Shown one piece after another: positions 11,953 through 24,428 of a stretch of 64,000 nucleotides of DNA (within the stretch, counting starts at the first letter, position 1; every line of letters starts with the position of its first letter). The stretch is from Syngnathus acus (Eukaryota > Chordata > Actinopteri > Syngnathiformes > Syngnathidae): positions 19,940,693 through 20,004,692 of the forward strand of contig NC_051088.1 of assembly GCF_901709675.1 (NCBI RefSeq), read 5' to 3'. A program made the position numbers and the translations under genes. The notes beneath the pieces were generated by a model, which saw only the letters and a program-made list of their open reading frames with translations, was not told where the DNA came from and did no database searches.

Positions 11953-12283
11953 TATATATATATATATATATTCGATTTTGGTATTAGCCCCAATTCCTTG
12001 TTTACACTCACCCCCTGGAGAGCCATGTTCAACATTAATGCAATTATTATGCAAACATATGCTAGAGCTGTTATTTTGTCACTACAAGGCCCTGTGGGCT
12101 AAACGGCCTGCCTGGTGCCCAGATGCTCATTTGTAAGGTTTAAGTGAAAGGTACTAGAAAACAAAAAAAATCTCATTTAATGTAATTCTCCTGGACGAGG
12201 TGGAAAACATTACCTATGGAGTGGAATTCACCTGTTGTCCCAAGACTCTGTGTAAATCCCACAGTCCAGAGTGGTAGCTTCAT

Positions 12284-12312
12284 TACATATATATATATAT
12301 ATAATATATATA
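12284..12312. repeat. (TA)n tract
   Basis: Short AT dinucleotide run with one AA step. No other feature is seen around it. Confidence 0.8.
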
Positions 12313-12609
12313 TTAAAATATCCTTTAAATTATTGCAGTATAATATCACTTGTTATTATTCAGTTTCTACTTGGGACAAATGCAGGGACTTTCTCCTGTA
12401 TGGATTTGTGATTATTCCTTGTGTGGAGGAGGATGCTTTGCTCACTGAGAATCAGGAGGACTTTCTCTCACATACGCCGCCACATTAGTCATGTTCTTTG
12501 TCTCGGAGATGACGACGATGATCAAATCAAGCATTGCTCTTCTGCTTGTACAGCCCAGCTTGTGTATGTTAACAGTAACCTCCCACAGTACGCTGCCAGC
12601 CCAAGGTGA

Positions 12610-12640
12610 CACGCACACGCACACGCACACACACACACAT
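12610..12640. repeat. (CACACG)/(CA)n microsatellite
   Basis: About 30 bp of CACGCA and CA units. Confidence 0.8.
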
Positions 12641-12778
12641 TTCCAAGCATGTACTAGCCTGAGGTGACACGAATGACAGCTTAATTCCGGGTGAGTCAGC
12701 TTGACTGTGTCCTTGCTCAGACATGAGAAGGAGGCGGTGTCAGTTTGTGCTCATCTAAGTGTGTGCGTGTGTGTTTGC

Positions 12779-12821
12779 GAGAGAGAGAGAGAGCGAGAGA
12801 GAGTGAGAGAGAGCGAAACAG

Positions 12822-12857
<36 letters not shown>
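12779..12857 (+). repeat. (GA)n microsatellite with GC interruptions
   Basis: GA units interrupted by GCGA, GTGA and GCGAAACA. A TG-rich segment precedes it (12760-12775). Glu/Arg-rich and Ser/Leu-rich frames are artefacts. Confidence 0.95.
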
Positions 12858-12859
<2 letters not shown>

Positions 12860-15056
12860 GCGCTTGTATGTGTTGGAGGTGTGTGTTTTTTGGGGGTTAG
12901 TTTCATGAAAGTGCCGTGAAGAAGAGGAAGAAAGTGTGAGGAAGAATCCAATGAACAAGAGAGAGGTTTTTAGTGACCTTGGAAGAATCGTTTGTTCTTG
13001 CCAGTGGCTGATTTTAAATACACTCATACCACATAATCCAGATTGTCGTCAGGGTCAACAGCCGGGACACAGAGGGCCCAAAATTCAGCTATAGAATTTG
13101 AGACTGAAAGGTGCATGACCAATTCTCCTTGTGACCGCAATTACCAATGAGTGGTGACGTCATAATTTTTGTGGTTTAAACTAAAGAGACCCTAATGTTG
13201 TTAATCAAGCTACCCCGGTCTTATTGCACTGTAACTAAACCCAAACAATACCCAACCCAACATGCTTCGAAACGTGTTTGAACCATAAAACTATTTTGAG
13301 CTATATTATTTCTCCTTTAATGATGCTATCTGGATGTATTTTCCTTGAGGTTCTTATGAGACGCAAACAGACTACAGACAACAACTCCGATGCAGAGGTA
13401 TTTTCTTTCCCCCGAGCAAAGACTTTTTGATAGCTTATAAAGCACTGGGTGGGAACACTTCATTTGTACTCTGTAGGCAAGTGATCTTGGCAAGCACCTT
13501 TTTCCCAAAGTGACATGGCTATCTGTCCGGAAGACTAGCCCTCCAAGATAGATGCAGGTTCCTTTTAATCAACCTGTCTAGTGTGTAGATGAGACAACCC
13601 ATTAGGCTGAGAAGGTTTTTTTTCTGCACTATATTAATCAACTTGGAAGTAACATATTGTCCAGAATGTCTTTGTGCTCTGAAAAATGAAGGCTAGGTAG
13701 GGACAAATAGTTTTTACGAATATTATCTCAATTAAAAGTCATAAAAGATAGTACATATATGGGTGGATTGTATGTGATACAAATAAGTGGTAAGAAGCTT
13801 GGTGACCAAAACAACTATCAGACAAGTATTTCCTTAGCAATAGACTGGAAAAGATAACAAAAATGTCTGGCCATGAACACTGATGCACAAATTGTGTCAG
13901 TAAGTTTGCATACCAAAATGCAGAGGTGCCTGAAATCATTTTGGCAAGGGCCTTGAGCTCTGGTGTACCCCTGTAGGAGTAATGGCCAATGTCATTTACC
14001 CTCCTTTTCTCCTATGTACCCACCCAGCACATCGTTACTGTATGGTTGAGTTACGACCAAGGCTAATGCAGTAATTCTTAAACTTGACAAACGCATCGTA
14101 CTCACCCAAATCTTTTTTCAAGTAGACAACTATACTGACTCTCGTTTCACTCAATTAACATCACATTGCACATTGCTTAGTTCATCCAACTTTTCAAATA
14201 ATGCAGTCATTCTTTTGGAACGAGTCATTATTCACATTAACGGTGGCTTGGCAGGGGCAAAAAAAAAAAAAAAAACAGCTCACACATCTGCCAAAAACTC
14301 TTAACCCCTTTCCACAGTGCATTTAACAGTGCACAGCACTACCTTTTATTGTGTTTGTGGTGAGGGGCAGGTACCATGGAATGAAGCGTTATTTTACGGC
14401 ACAGGGCAGCAAGAGGACTTCTGCGCCACAAATTGGAGAATGTTCTGGTCAAAAGTGGCAGCAGCGTGACATCAAATAGGGGCAAGTGATAGGCGAGGAG
14501 CTGGCAGAATGTTCTTGTGCACTTTTCCGAGTTGTAAGTCAAAAAAGTCAGACTTTCCTCGAATGCAGCATAACGAGTGTCAAAATCTCTGCTCTTACTT
14601 CCTGGTATGGGTATTGCTATCATTTTGTGTTGCTACAGACTCTTTCACAATCAGCGAGTGCAGTGTGAAAACGGCTTTAGCCAGGTGCGTCTGTATATAA
14701 CTCTTTTGGATTTATTAAAATCTGTCATATTATCCCAAATGCAACATCAATCGCAACATCAATCCATAGGCTAACTGCTACCTGATTGATAGGCCTCTTT
14801 GAGATGACTGGATATGACCTCTACCTAAGCATGAAATCATCCTGCCAGTCATAATTCTTTGTACAGACAGACCACTTGTCAAGCCATGTAATTTATTCAT
14901 AATCCTGTCATTATACCCTTATTAATATGATAAGTCATAGACCTGAAACAGTAAAAATATAGATATGAAAGTGAAATAGATACGATAAAAGATCAAATAA
15001 ATTGTGGTCCTTCAAAGACACAAAGGTGATGCTGTCATTTTGTTAAATGTGCGCCG
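12858..15056. other. Unique sequence, no gene seen
   Basis: Nothing beyond a poly-A run (about 14260-14276) was found. A TGACGTCA octamer at 13157-13164 matches the CRE consensus but stands alone, with no promoter context. Confidence 0.45.
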
Positions 15057-15076
15057 CCCCCCCCCCCCCCCCCCCC
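15057..15076 (+). repeat. 20-bp poly-C run
   Basis: An uninterrupted run of 20 C preceded by GCGCCG. Such runs are unstable and prone to sequencing error. Confidence 0.9.
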
Positions 15077-18000
15077 GAGAAACTAAACGCAGAAACGCAT
15101 ATTTTCACAAAAATTATTTTGTTGCGAACTGCTGTAAAAACATATGTATATGTGTTCTCCTGTGCTACAGCATTCAGCCTGATTCTGACAACGAAAAAAC
15201 TGTTAATCACAAGTAATCCCTTGTAGATTGAAAAAGAAAATGTAATATTGTTGGTTATTATGCATCTGCCACAAAGTGTTTGGCAGAGCAAAGCAGGAAA
15301 ATGAACCCTATGTTTGAGCCAAGTTTCTATCTTGCAATCCATGTGTTTGTATTATGTAGCATATGAAGGCATTTTAATGACGTCCCAAATCAAAAGAAAA
15401 ATCTTGTGTGTTGACAACTTTGTAGACATTTGATAGCACACTAAAAAAAATGTATAGCTGTTTCATACCAGTTGCTTTTTCTTTCACTTGGAATTCATGG
15501 TCTTTTCATTGCAATAATTTGGAATGCAAATACATTAATCACTTTGTAGTGTTTTTTTTTTGGTTATTTTACCTACTACACTGTGCAATTTCAGGTAAAA
15601 GCCACATTCAATGGAAAATTGGCGGAAAAGTTTGCATGGATCTTCAGGGGGTACGGAAATAGCAAAAATGTTATGTATAAGACGCTATCACAGCGGTTTG
15701 GTGAGAAGGACCCCAGTGAGAATATGAGATATGAATTTCAAGTACGAAAGGAATATTTCATCACTGTTAAGCATTAATTATGGCAAAGTGTGTTCTGGAG
15801 TCCTGCCAGAGTTAGAGACGAGGCGGAATTTGGAAAAATACCTTTAAATTAAAAAATACCGCAATTAATTTTTTTATAAACTAAAAAAAGGAACTTTGAT
15901 TCATGAAGACTTCTCAAACTGTGAATTCTTACACATCCTTTGAGCAACGCCATCTTTGACAAAGTACGTACAACCAAGCTCCCACATTGTTGAGCATATA
16001 TGGTATTATTTTCATCAACAATAAAGTAAAACACTGGAGTGGACAGCTGAATACAAGTAGAGCTGGGTGTGAACTGACAGATTTATAATCTCTGCACTTC
16101 ACAGAGTCACCATTTTTTTTTCAGTTTGAAGCCTACTGATAGTTCTGTCATGAAGAAAAAAAATCTTTTCTCATGAAGAAAAAAATAGTAGATTCATTTA
16201 TCATCGCATTGGAACTTTTTATCTTCCTGATTAAATGAATGCATTTTGGCTGAAGAGCTTTAAATCAATTATGACATGTTTGTTATTGCATTTTCATGGT
16301 CCTTAATATCCAGAGAAGCCCTTGACACGCCTGCACAGTTTTGTAGCCATTAAACTTGACATTTGATTTATAGATGGTTTTCAGAGTCAGAGAACATTAT
16401 TATCCACAATAGAGCTGTTAGAGAGTGTCCTTATCAAGAACACACACGCATGCACTCTCACGCACCCACCGACAAATACTGACACTAATATGGTCTAATT
16501 ACAGTTTTTGCCACCAGCTTACCCTTAGCCAACTACAAGAGCATGATGTAAAGCGTGTATGTGAATTAGCTGGGGGACACATTTTGTGTTTCACATAAAA
16601 AGGATGATGTTGTCAAACTCATCTCTATGGTGCGTTCGGATGAGGGGAGTTAAAATGCGAAGGTGAAGGGGATTAACGCCCCGACGAGCCATTAGAGCTA
16701 GCGGGAGCTAAAACTCGTATCTGTTTGCCTATCTTGACTATGGAGCCTTAAAGATTTAGTGCCTCTAAATTTATGAAAATGACCAATCACCACCAAAATT
16801 CATATGCACATTTCTACTGTTGTCCACTTCAACCTGTATAAATAATTTAAAACACGATGAGCACAACATTTGAGTAAGTAAATCCAGAATATTGTGCAGA
16901 TTACGTTCATATTTTCACAGGTTAATGTGAGCAAGAGTCCGAATTTTGGTGGCAAATGAAACTGGAAAAAATACGAATTACAAGGTTTGCCTCACTCCTG
17001 ACATAAACTAGATAGACTGATGGAAAAAAAAACAGGAAGCCAAGCTCCAAAAGTGCCAATTTGTCATAAACCTCATCTCAGCAGCAAGCCTTTAAATGAC
17101 ATATTCTTTTAGAGACGTGAATTTTAGTGCTGACATCGTTTTTACATGTAGACCCTACCATTTAAGTGTAAATATTTAGTTTGCTGGACAGTCTCTTTAA
17201 TGGTCTGCTGTTAGCAGTGATTCACGATTAGCACAAACAGAACAACAACCAAGTGCCCCTTCCTGACACAGACTGTTATTTTGAGTGTGATGTCTTGCCC
17301 AGACGGAACATTATTTTTATAGACATCAGTTTTCTAGAATTGTGCAAAGCAAAAAGAGTGCCTTTTGGAAAATTGAATTCTTTGAAAACTTTTAAAAAGT
17401 TATCACTTTGAAGTTCCAAAAGGCTGTCGTCCTGAAAACCAAGTTGTCGTGCTGGCCTTATCTGTCCATTGAAGTCTCTGCCAGTGTAATGCAGAGCGTT
17501 TACACTCTTCTGACCCTGATTGTTGTCTCTGGGTGCTGACATGTTATATATTCAGTGAAAAGTCTGAATCCACCTGTGCGTGATAAGGTCAATGTCCTAC
17601 AGGGAATGTTGAAGTGACAATGACTAAGATATTGTCAGTTGTTGGTTCTGTCAGCCAGTGATATAATTTATTTTATAACATGGATGGTCTGAAAATTAAT
17701 AACCAGTAATTCCAAGTACTTCCAAAATAATGTGTTTTGCTATTGTGATCTGAAATTTAAAAAATGAGTAATTTGGGTAAAGAGGTTGCTCATGGAAATG
17801 GCTGCAAAATATTGTAAACGTGGTAAAACCAAAGTACAAAACCAAATAGATTCATTGCATGCATTGCTTTTCATAATTGATACAGCCACTGGAAACAGAC
17901 ATGTAATTCAGTCTTATAGTAGCAGTGTTTAATACGTTGGTAACGTATTTGAAAATCTGAAGTTGTTTAGAAATACATAGTTTTTATGTTCATATGATTT

Positions 18001-18119
18001 TTAGAGAGATACATATCTGCATTTGGTTTCATCAATGAAAATAAAAAAAACACTTGACCAGCACTCCAATACAGTATGTTGTGTTGAGTAAGATGTTATG
18101 ACTTCATCTTTCTCCGATT
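15077..18119. other. Unique sequence, no gene seen
   Basis: No repeat family was recognised. A mildly CpG-richer patch at about 16630-16705 is too small to call a promoter. The 88-codon minus frame at 17276-17542 has no recognisable domain. Confidence 0.45.
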
Positions 18120-18316
18120 TCACTCGCGTATCACCCGTGGGAAATCTAGCCTCTGCTGGGCTTTTTTGATAAGTTCTGAGGTGTTGGACGTCAAGCTGGC
18201 TTTCTCAGAGATGTGTGACCCCAAGAACTTAGGAGGCCGCTTCCTCTACACGCCTCCCCATAGATGTGGTCAATGATGATCTCTTTGGTGTGGTGTTCAG
18301 CAAGTTGTTCAGCAAG
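18120..18316 (-). pseudogene. LINE reverse-transcriptase relic (region after the active site)
   Basis: Read on the minus strand, one frame gives HTKEIIIDHIYGE (18295-18255). After a one-base shift between about 18250 and 18231 the next gives KFLGSHISEKASLT and NTSELIKKAQQRL (18230-18148). This matches the stretch that follows the catalytic motif in non-LTR retrotransposon reverse transcriptases, where a K-T-K-E-hydrophobic-D word is followed by K-F-L-G-V-H-I-S and then K-K-A-Q-Q-R-L. Only about 65 codons remain, with a frameshift and a stop at 18120-18122. It is a dead fragment. The clade (L2, CR1 or relative) cannot be fixed from this piece. A 12-bp duplication (TTGTTCAGCAAG) lies at its upstream end, 18293-18316. 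Confidence 0.85.
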
Positions 18317-18330
18317 TTATTTTTTTGGAA

Positions 18331-20465
18331 AATTGTAGTTGCCCTTTGTCAAATTTTAGCGGCAAAAGTCCACCAATATAGGGGCACTGCGCCCTGAGCG
18401 ACTTTATTTACTGTATATCGCGATTTCATACACAAGGTAACTCAATGGGGTTCACGTAATTAAAAGTCCAACATTTTAAAATGATTACAAACAAGTGTTC
18501 AAACGTTTAAAAATGGAGTAAATAAAAAGTAGCTTCAACTACTGAAAGGCCAATCAGTGCAAGAATAAGATTTTAAAGATGCTTTGAACGACCTTAACTT
18601 TAAGATTAGCGAAACAGTATAATTTTTAATCTGGATTTAAAATCATTTATACACTTAAATGGTATGTCATTGCAAGGAAAATAAATGCTTATTAAGGGTG
18701 ATTCTGCAGGAGCGTAGACTGTATTATTTATGAGAAAGTGTGGTTTTTTTTCAGGAAAGGTCTATACATTTATTACAGAAATCATAATTAAATTGGTCGG
18801 AGAAAAACAGTACAGAAATAGTATGCCTCTAGTTGCAATGAAAAAGCTGCGGTTGCCACTCTTTGACATCAATAATCAAAAAGGTGGAAATTCTGAATAT
18901 GTATTAAAGCACAAATCAAAGCTGCAAAATAATACTTAGTGGAGTGAAAAACTGCTCAATTTGCACTCATCATAAATAATACTGTATGTAGGGGTCTGCA
19001 AAGCATGTAAAACATTACAAGCAAAATGAATGGTCACACTTATGCCTGTAGCAAGGAATTTACCTCTTCTGTATTGTTTTATTTATTAGAAGGTTGCTCA
19101 TGAATTCCAAAGTGGTGTCCTGTCAGCCAACTTGAAAAAATGCGATATATGCAGAGTATGTCTTATTCTGCTAATCTTGCATGTATGATTAATGTGTGCA
19201 GCAAAACTCATTTTCAGTTGTATAATTACAAAAAGTCAGTGACGTACTACTTTTTGTTTTTATAATTGGTCTTGCTATTAGTGCCATGTTTTTTTACTTT
19301 AGAAACAAATGTTCAATTGGAAAACATGGTAATTCACAGTTATTCCAGTTTCGTAGAATTTTTCTCTTCTCACTCTTCTGTATCTGCTTCTAGTTTTTCT
19401 TTTGTGTGTGGCAGAATATGGTGCTACACCAAACTTGAATGGTGGAATTAACTGAAAAGAATGCATGACTGATTCTGTGTGCATCTGCTAGCACCAAAAA
19501 GTGCTCGATTGTGTTGACTGTGACATCCAAGATCAATTTTCGTAGGGACGATTCCCATCATCCCCGAGTTGTACTGTAGACAAATGGTGACGGTAAAAGG
19601 AAGGATCTCTCCTGATGTAAGAAACCACAAGGGAAATCTTACTTAAAATATGGATGCAAATTCAGCAGAGATACACTCGGGTTTAGGTGAGAGTAGATGT
19701 GAGGGACAGCAAAACACTTATAAAGGAGGAAGCAGTGGTACAATGAGGCCTCTACTGTCACCTCACATTTACGTATTTACTGTGCTGAGATTAGCCAGCT
19801 CTGCATTCTAAATACTGTGTGGGTAAGGTATCCTGTGGGCGTCATAATTCAACATGATTCGCCGATTTTGTATGAAATTGTCTCAAATCCTAAAGTTCAA
19901 CCGACTGCATGTGGAAGTGTGAAATCCTTTGTGGGCTAATAAGGTTAAGGATTTTCTGCCTGTCCTCTATTATCCACTAGGTGCCGTTGGGATATGTCAA
20001 AAAAAGCAGATAATCAGATAAGCTCTGGCTCAACATGCTTTGCGGCAAGGTGTAAAGAAAGGGCAAACATTGGCTATGTAGCTGTAAAGTAATAAAATGC
20101 TTGTTTTTCACACAATATTTTAAATGCTCTGTACAGAGAAATCTGAACAGAAGTTAAAGCAGAGGGAACAAAAGTTACCACATAAAGCGAAACCATGGCC
20201 AAATTCTCAAATTGAAATCCTGAAGCTCCGTAATGTGTGAATCCTTGTATTCGGGGTTTATTTAATTCTCCATGTGTAAATTTAAGACAGCTAAATGAAT
20301 TAATTAGGCAGAGGGAACGAAGGACCCAAAACTGTATTGCTTGCGCCTTCTTGAAGTAGGGGATGTAAACAAAATTACACCAGAATTTAGAAGACTTTCC
20401 CAGCAAATACATCTATTGAATTGAAAGTAAAAATAGAAGTAGCAATTACTCTAAAGGACTTATAC
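18331..20465. other. No gene seen; possible unclassified repeat at 18370-18720
   Basis: The stretch 18370-18720 (CTTTATTTACTGTATATCGCG, then AGTAAATAAAAAGTAGCTTC) has the feel of a fish dispersed repeat that I cannot name. The remainder appears unique with short frames only. Confidence 0.3.
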
Positions 20466-20570
20466 TGCAGATGGATTGGATACATATCAAATTTACATCC
20501 ACATATGAATGAGGTCAGAGTCAGATTGCAAATAAAATTGGAACTGCACAAGGCAAGCTAAATGACCCCT
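20466..20570 (-). repeat. Dispersed repeat, partner of 28373-28600
   Basis: On the minus strand, AGTTCCAATTTTATTTGC, AATCTGACTCTGACCT, CATATGTGG and GATATGTATCC appear in the same order and spacing as at 28393-28530 on the plus strand. This is a truncated copy of the same family in the opposite orientation. Confidence 0.6.
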
Positions 20571-22130
20571 ACAGACATTCAAATAGGCCATTAAGAATAA
20601 ATATACAATTATGAATGTGTTAGCAGAGACATATATACAATGTGGGTTGACTCGTGCATGTCAGCCATATTTAGTGTAGCTCTTCTCTAATGTTTATTTC
20701 TACAGTAAGCTGGGAGTGTAGGGTTTTTACAACCACCCTACAGTATTTGTATCTCAAGGTTGCATTCGCAAGTCGAAGCCAAATTAATTGTCTGAATGAT
20801 GGGTCGTGTCTTGAAAAACTGATAAATCTGGTCACCGAATCTCTAGGCACCACTGTTAATATATACTTAGTACGCTCAATTGTTGTTCATTTAAGTTCTG
20901 CAGGTGTAAATATACTTTTTGTGTTACAGTCATTTAAAAAAATAAAAAAATTATCACTCTGGCATATCTTGTGACTGAGCAAGATTGAGCTCGAGTTATG
21001 ACCTGCTTAGCCCAAGTTATGACTCGACTCGACTTGCTTGATTTTTGTCACAGTAACTTGGGACTTTTGAAACAATGAATTCATGAAAAATTAACACTTA
21101 CTTGTGACTTAAACATGTGATTTACTTCCACCTCTGATACGTGACTCTGTGTCAAATGTTGCAAAGAATGAATCATGCATAGATTGCCTGGTCCAGCATG
21201 ATATGTTAGATATTTTATTAAATAAGTTAAAAAAAATAATAAAAAAATAACGTGGCCGTTTTAGCGTGATTTGTACAGAGTGGTCAGCTCCTGAATTTAC
21301 CACCTGATGAATAGATTGTTCACTTTAATGACGTGAGTTCTGTAGCACCAGTTGCCATGGTGACATGTTCTGTGGATTAACAGGACTCCCAAAATGCAGC
21401 TAGTTCAGTAACTGCTCCTTGTATAGCCAATCATTCATGTGACCTTGCACTCATCTGCACTTGTTTGCTTACTATTCACCACCTCGAGGCAAGCATTACC
21501 TTTTGTTACACATGAACTTACAGCCCAGAAGTCCTAAAATGATGACAACCATCATCCTATTTGGAAGATGGAGACAGCAACAATCAACTTGATAAACCAA
21601 TATGACCTGAAAGTTGTGCCTTTGTATTGTCACTCAGCTTCCAAAGCAATATAAAGATGAACCTCTAACTGACCTTTTCCCTTTTTAAGAGACCCCCACT
21701 GAACAAACAGTGAACAACAGCAGTAAGTTGTGAACAGCTCAAGCAAGATTTAACCACGCCGGGGGCCAAGGTGACAATTGGTGGGGGGTTGTCTCCAGCC
21801 TGGACATATATGGACCTCTTGAGACAGTCTGGATGAGTCAATCCTTCATTTCTACAGCTGGCAGAAAGGAGAGGATAATTGCCCGCCTCTCATGGCTGCC
21901 CTGAATTGCTTTGGGAGACGGAGAACAGTCATAAAGTCAAGAGTAACTAAGCACCCTGACTCCGACAAAAGCCCAGTGGTACTTTCGGCCCATGTTGTTT
22001 CTATGCCAATAACCACAATCTGACACTGTTATGTGCTATATCTGCTTGTCAATCCATAGTCACAGTGTAAGTCCCCACTTCCATGTATTTCACTTAAAAG
22101 CAGACAGGTTGTGGGTTAGAGTTTATTAAT
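20571..22130. other. Unique sequence; compact block at 21690-21990
   Basis: No exon can be supported. The part 21690-21990 is less AT-rich than its surroundings and free of recognisable repeats, which would fit a conserved element or an untranslated exon, but there is no direct evidence for either. Confidence 0.3.
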
Positions 22131-22330
22131 TAAATATAGAATTGAATAAATCCCCCAAAAATAGTTTGAGTTTTTTTTTTATGAACTTAGTTTTAATTAG
22201 TTTCCAAAGTAGTTTTGTTAGTTTTTATGAGTATTAGTGTCATGTCTCCGCTCCCCAGTCACACTTAGTTTTACATTGTTTCAGTATTAGTTTTCCAAAC
22301 CTAAACAGAATGCTAACAAACGTAAAAAGG
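22131..22330 (-). repeat. Degenerate AGTTTT-rich repeat
   Basis: Many variants of TTAGTTTTA/AGTTTTT occur between 22165 and 22300 (for example CTTAGTTTTAATTAG and TTTGTTAGTTTTTATGAG). From memory this resembles a common low-complexity fish repeat. Confidence 0.5.
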
Positions 22331-22367
22331 TTGGCTATATCACGAATTATTATTAGCCCTTAATTTA

Positions 22368-22530
22368 CAGTGTTGGAAACTCACTACTTGTTCAAAAAAA
22401 GTAACTGAGTTATTTACTGAATTACTGAATAAAAACAACTCATTACTATTTATTTACTGAATTACTGAATAAAAATAACTCGTTACTAGGAAAGGTGTTA
22501 CAGTTAATAAAAAAAAAAAAAAAAGTAACT
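22368..22530. repeat. Dispersed repeat with a 40-bp tandem duplication
   Basis: AGTGTTGGAAACTCACTAC followed by AAAAAGTAACTGAGTTA resembles a widespread fish repeat built of 'GTAACTGAGTTACTT' words. Inside it a 40-bp unit is present twice in tandem (22411-22450 and 22451-22490), differing at only a few positions. A poly-A run of about 18 bp follows (22507-22524). Confidence 0.65.
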
Positions 22531-22959
22531 TTTCATTGGCTTGCTCCTGACACCATTGCTGCCTCTTGTCTGGCTTGCATGTGACTACTGAGGAACGTGC
22601 AGCGAATATTCATTTTAATTGTCGTTCATATGTCATTAAATAAGTGCTCTAGACTGTCCTTAATTGGTGGTATTTTGCTTCTAAAACTCAAGACAGTATA
22701 TGTTATTTTTGCATCGAATCAATCCTGTGAAACCAGTAAATTTGCTGAACTTTTTAAAAATATATATTATCCATGAATATTTGGTCCATTTATCACTAAT
22801 ATAGTGGAAAATGAGCGGGGTGAATATTTCCTTCGCAAGTCGACTTACGTACAATGTGCTCCCCCTAAATGCCCTACTTGCGCTGTCTAAAATTTCACAT
22901 TAGAGGCATATGAAATCATAGTAAAAAAATTAGTCTTGATCCTGAATTTAAGTTACAAC

Positions 22960-23100
22960 AAACAAGCTCTGCTTCCTCGTATTTCTTTTGGAACATTCTT
23001 TGTTTTTTTTCTTTTGTTTTTTTCTTTTTTTTCTGAGACTTAAATATGGTACTTTAAAGTGTTATTGATTTTATTTAATTATTTTCCTCTTCTCAATCAA
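22960..23100 (+). mobile_element. Retroelement 3' end fragment, partner of 32700-32935
   Basis: GCTTCCTCGTATTTCTTTT, then ACATTCTTTGTTTTTTTTC, then ACTTAAATATGGTACTTTAA and AGTGTTATTGATTTTATTT match, in order, the segment at 32738-32878. The T-rich middle differs in length. Confidence 0.6.
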
Positions 23101-24382
23101 TCAATCAAAAAACAGTGAGAAGAATAATAAGCAATAAGAAGTGAATAAAAAAATGTAAAATCTTTTGTGTGTATTTGTTTGAATTCTTATTTGTTTGATT
23201 TTTTTTGCAGATTCACAAATGTGTTTACTCTTGAAGTGAACTACATTTGCCTATTTGACAAGAGCCTTATTTGTGCATTTTGTGTTATTGGAAACATTTT
23301 GGGTCTGTCAATTTTGTTGAGTGGCGCCATTAATTGACAACTGCAGCTTTGTTGGCAGGAAGAGTACGTAATTATGTGCCGTTTTTTCTTCGGTTCCTGG
23401 TTTGTCAAAAGGAGAGTGCCTATCACTCTCCATTAGGCCCCTGTGTTGTGGCAGCCTTCCACTTTGTTTAGCAAATGAAAGGCTTTTCCACCTGAGTGCT
23501 GGAGAAAATAGAGAAGGTGTGGGGAGTAGATTTATGCTATATTATGGGATACAAGATAAAAAAAAAAGAGTTGGGCCATCAGTGTTATGGCTATGTGCAG
23601 CAACATGTTGCTTGGGAGGGATGATGACCACAAACAAAGGCTGGTAAATACAGGATTTCCTTTGTAAAAGCTCCATAAATGCCCAACATGTTCAACGTTT
23701 TGAATATCAGACTAGAAGCTGTCGCAGATGTTTAACAGATACAGCTGAGACAGATGTGATTGATGCCATCACATGCACAGATTATCTTGGCATCGCCCAC
23801 CACCTGGATCCTGACAGTATCATGAGAAATGATTGGCAGGAGCAGTTATAAGCATCAATCATCATTTGCCGTCCCACATTAAGAGTGTGTGTATAATTGA
23901 GCCTCCGGCTAAGGTCAAAATTAAGCTAACATTCCATTGGAACGACAAGACTAATAGCCATACCTCACACCAATTACACCGTGTGGCATTGCCTGTCCCC
24001 ATTCACTTGTGTGCATGCGTGAGTGCACATTACGTTTCACTTGTAGCATGATTAATTCTTTCTGTTGGGGGGCTAATAAGAGTAATTTGGTCATACGGAA
24101 TGGCTCTAACCTCCCTCAAGTTTAATGCCATTAGGTTTTTATTATGCACCTTGTTTCTCTCAAGCTTGTTAAGGGATGAAGGAGCTCTGTAGGTCGACGG
24201 AGGCACAAAAGCCTGCACGTCTATATTTAGCAAGAGGGAGTCTTTTTAGTCGGGTCCTGTCATTGAGCACGATAAGTTTGGATGTTCTGGATGCAAATAG
24301 TGTCATTTCCTCCCTCCCTGCACCACTAACTGAATAAGTCCTCAAGATGAAGGTAAAACCTAGTTGGAGAGTGTTAACGCAC
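23101..24382. other. Unique sequence; possible regulatory blocks
   Basis: No gene is seen. Two repeat-free blocks, 23270-23400 (GGCGCCATTAATTGACAACTG) and 24045-24180 (GGGGGGCTAATAAGAGTAAT, TTTAATGCCATTAGG), carry TAAT-type words and look like possible conserved non-coding DNA. Confidence 0.3.
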
Positions 24383-24428
24383 AAATAAATAAATAAATAA
24401 ATAAACCCTTGAATCTTGAATCTTGAAT
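24382..24428. repeat. (AAAT)n followed by three CTTGAAT units
   Basis: Five AAAT units at about 24383-24404, then CTTGAAT repeated three times at 24408-24428. Confidence 0.85.

Noticed and set aside
13157-13164. TGACGTCA as a functional CRE promoter site
   Set aside because: A single octamer with no TATA box, CpG island or transcript evidence nearby.
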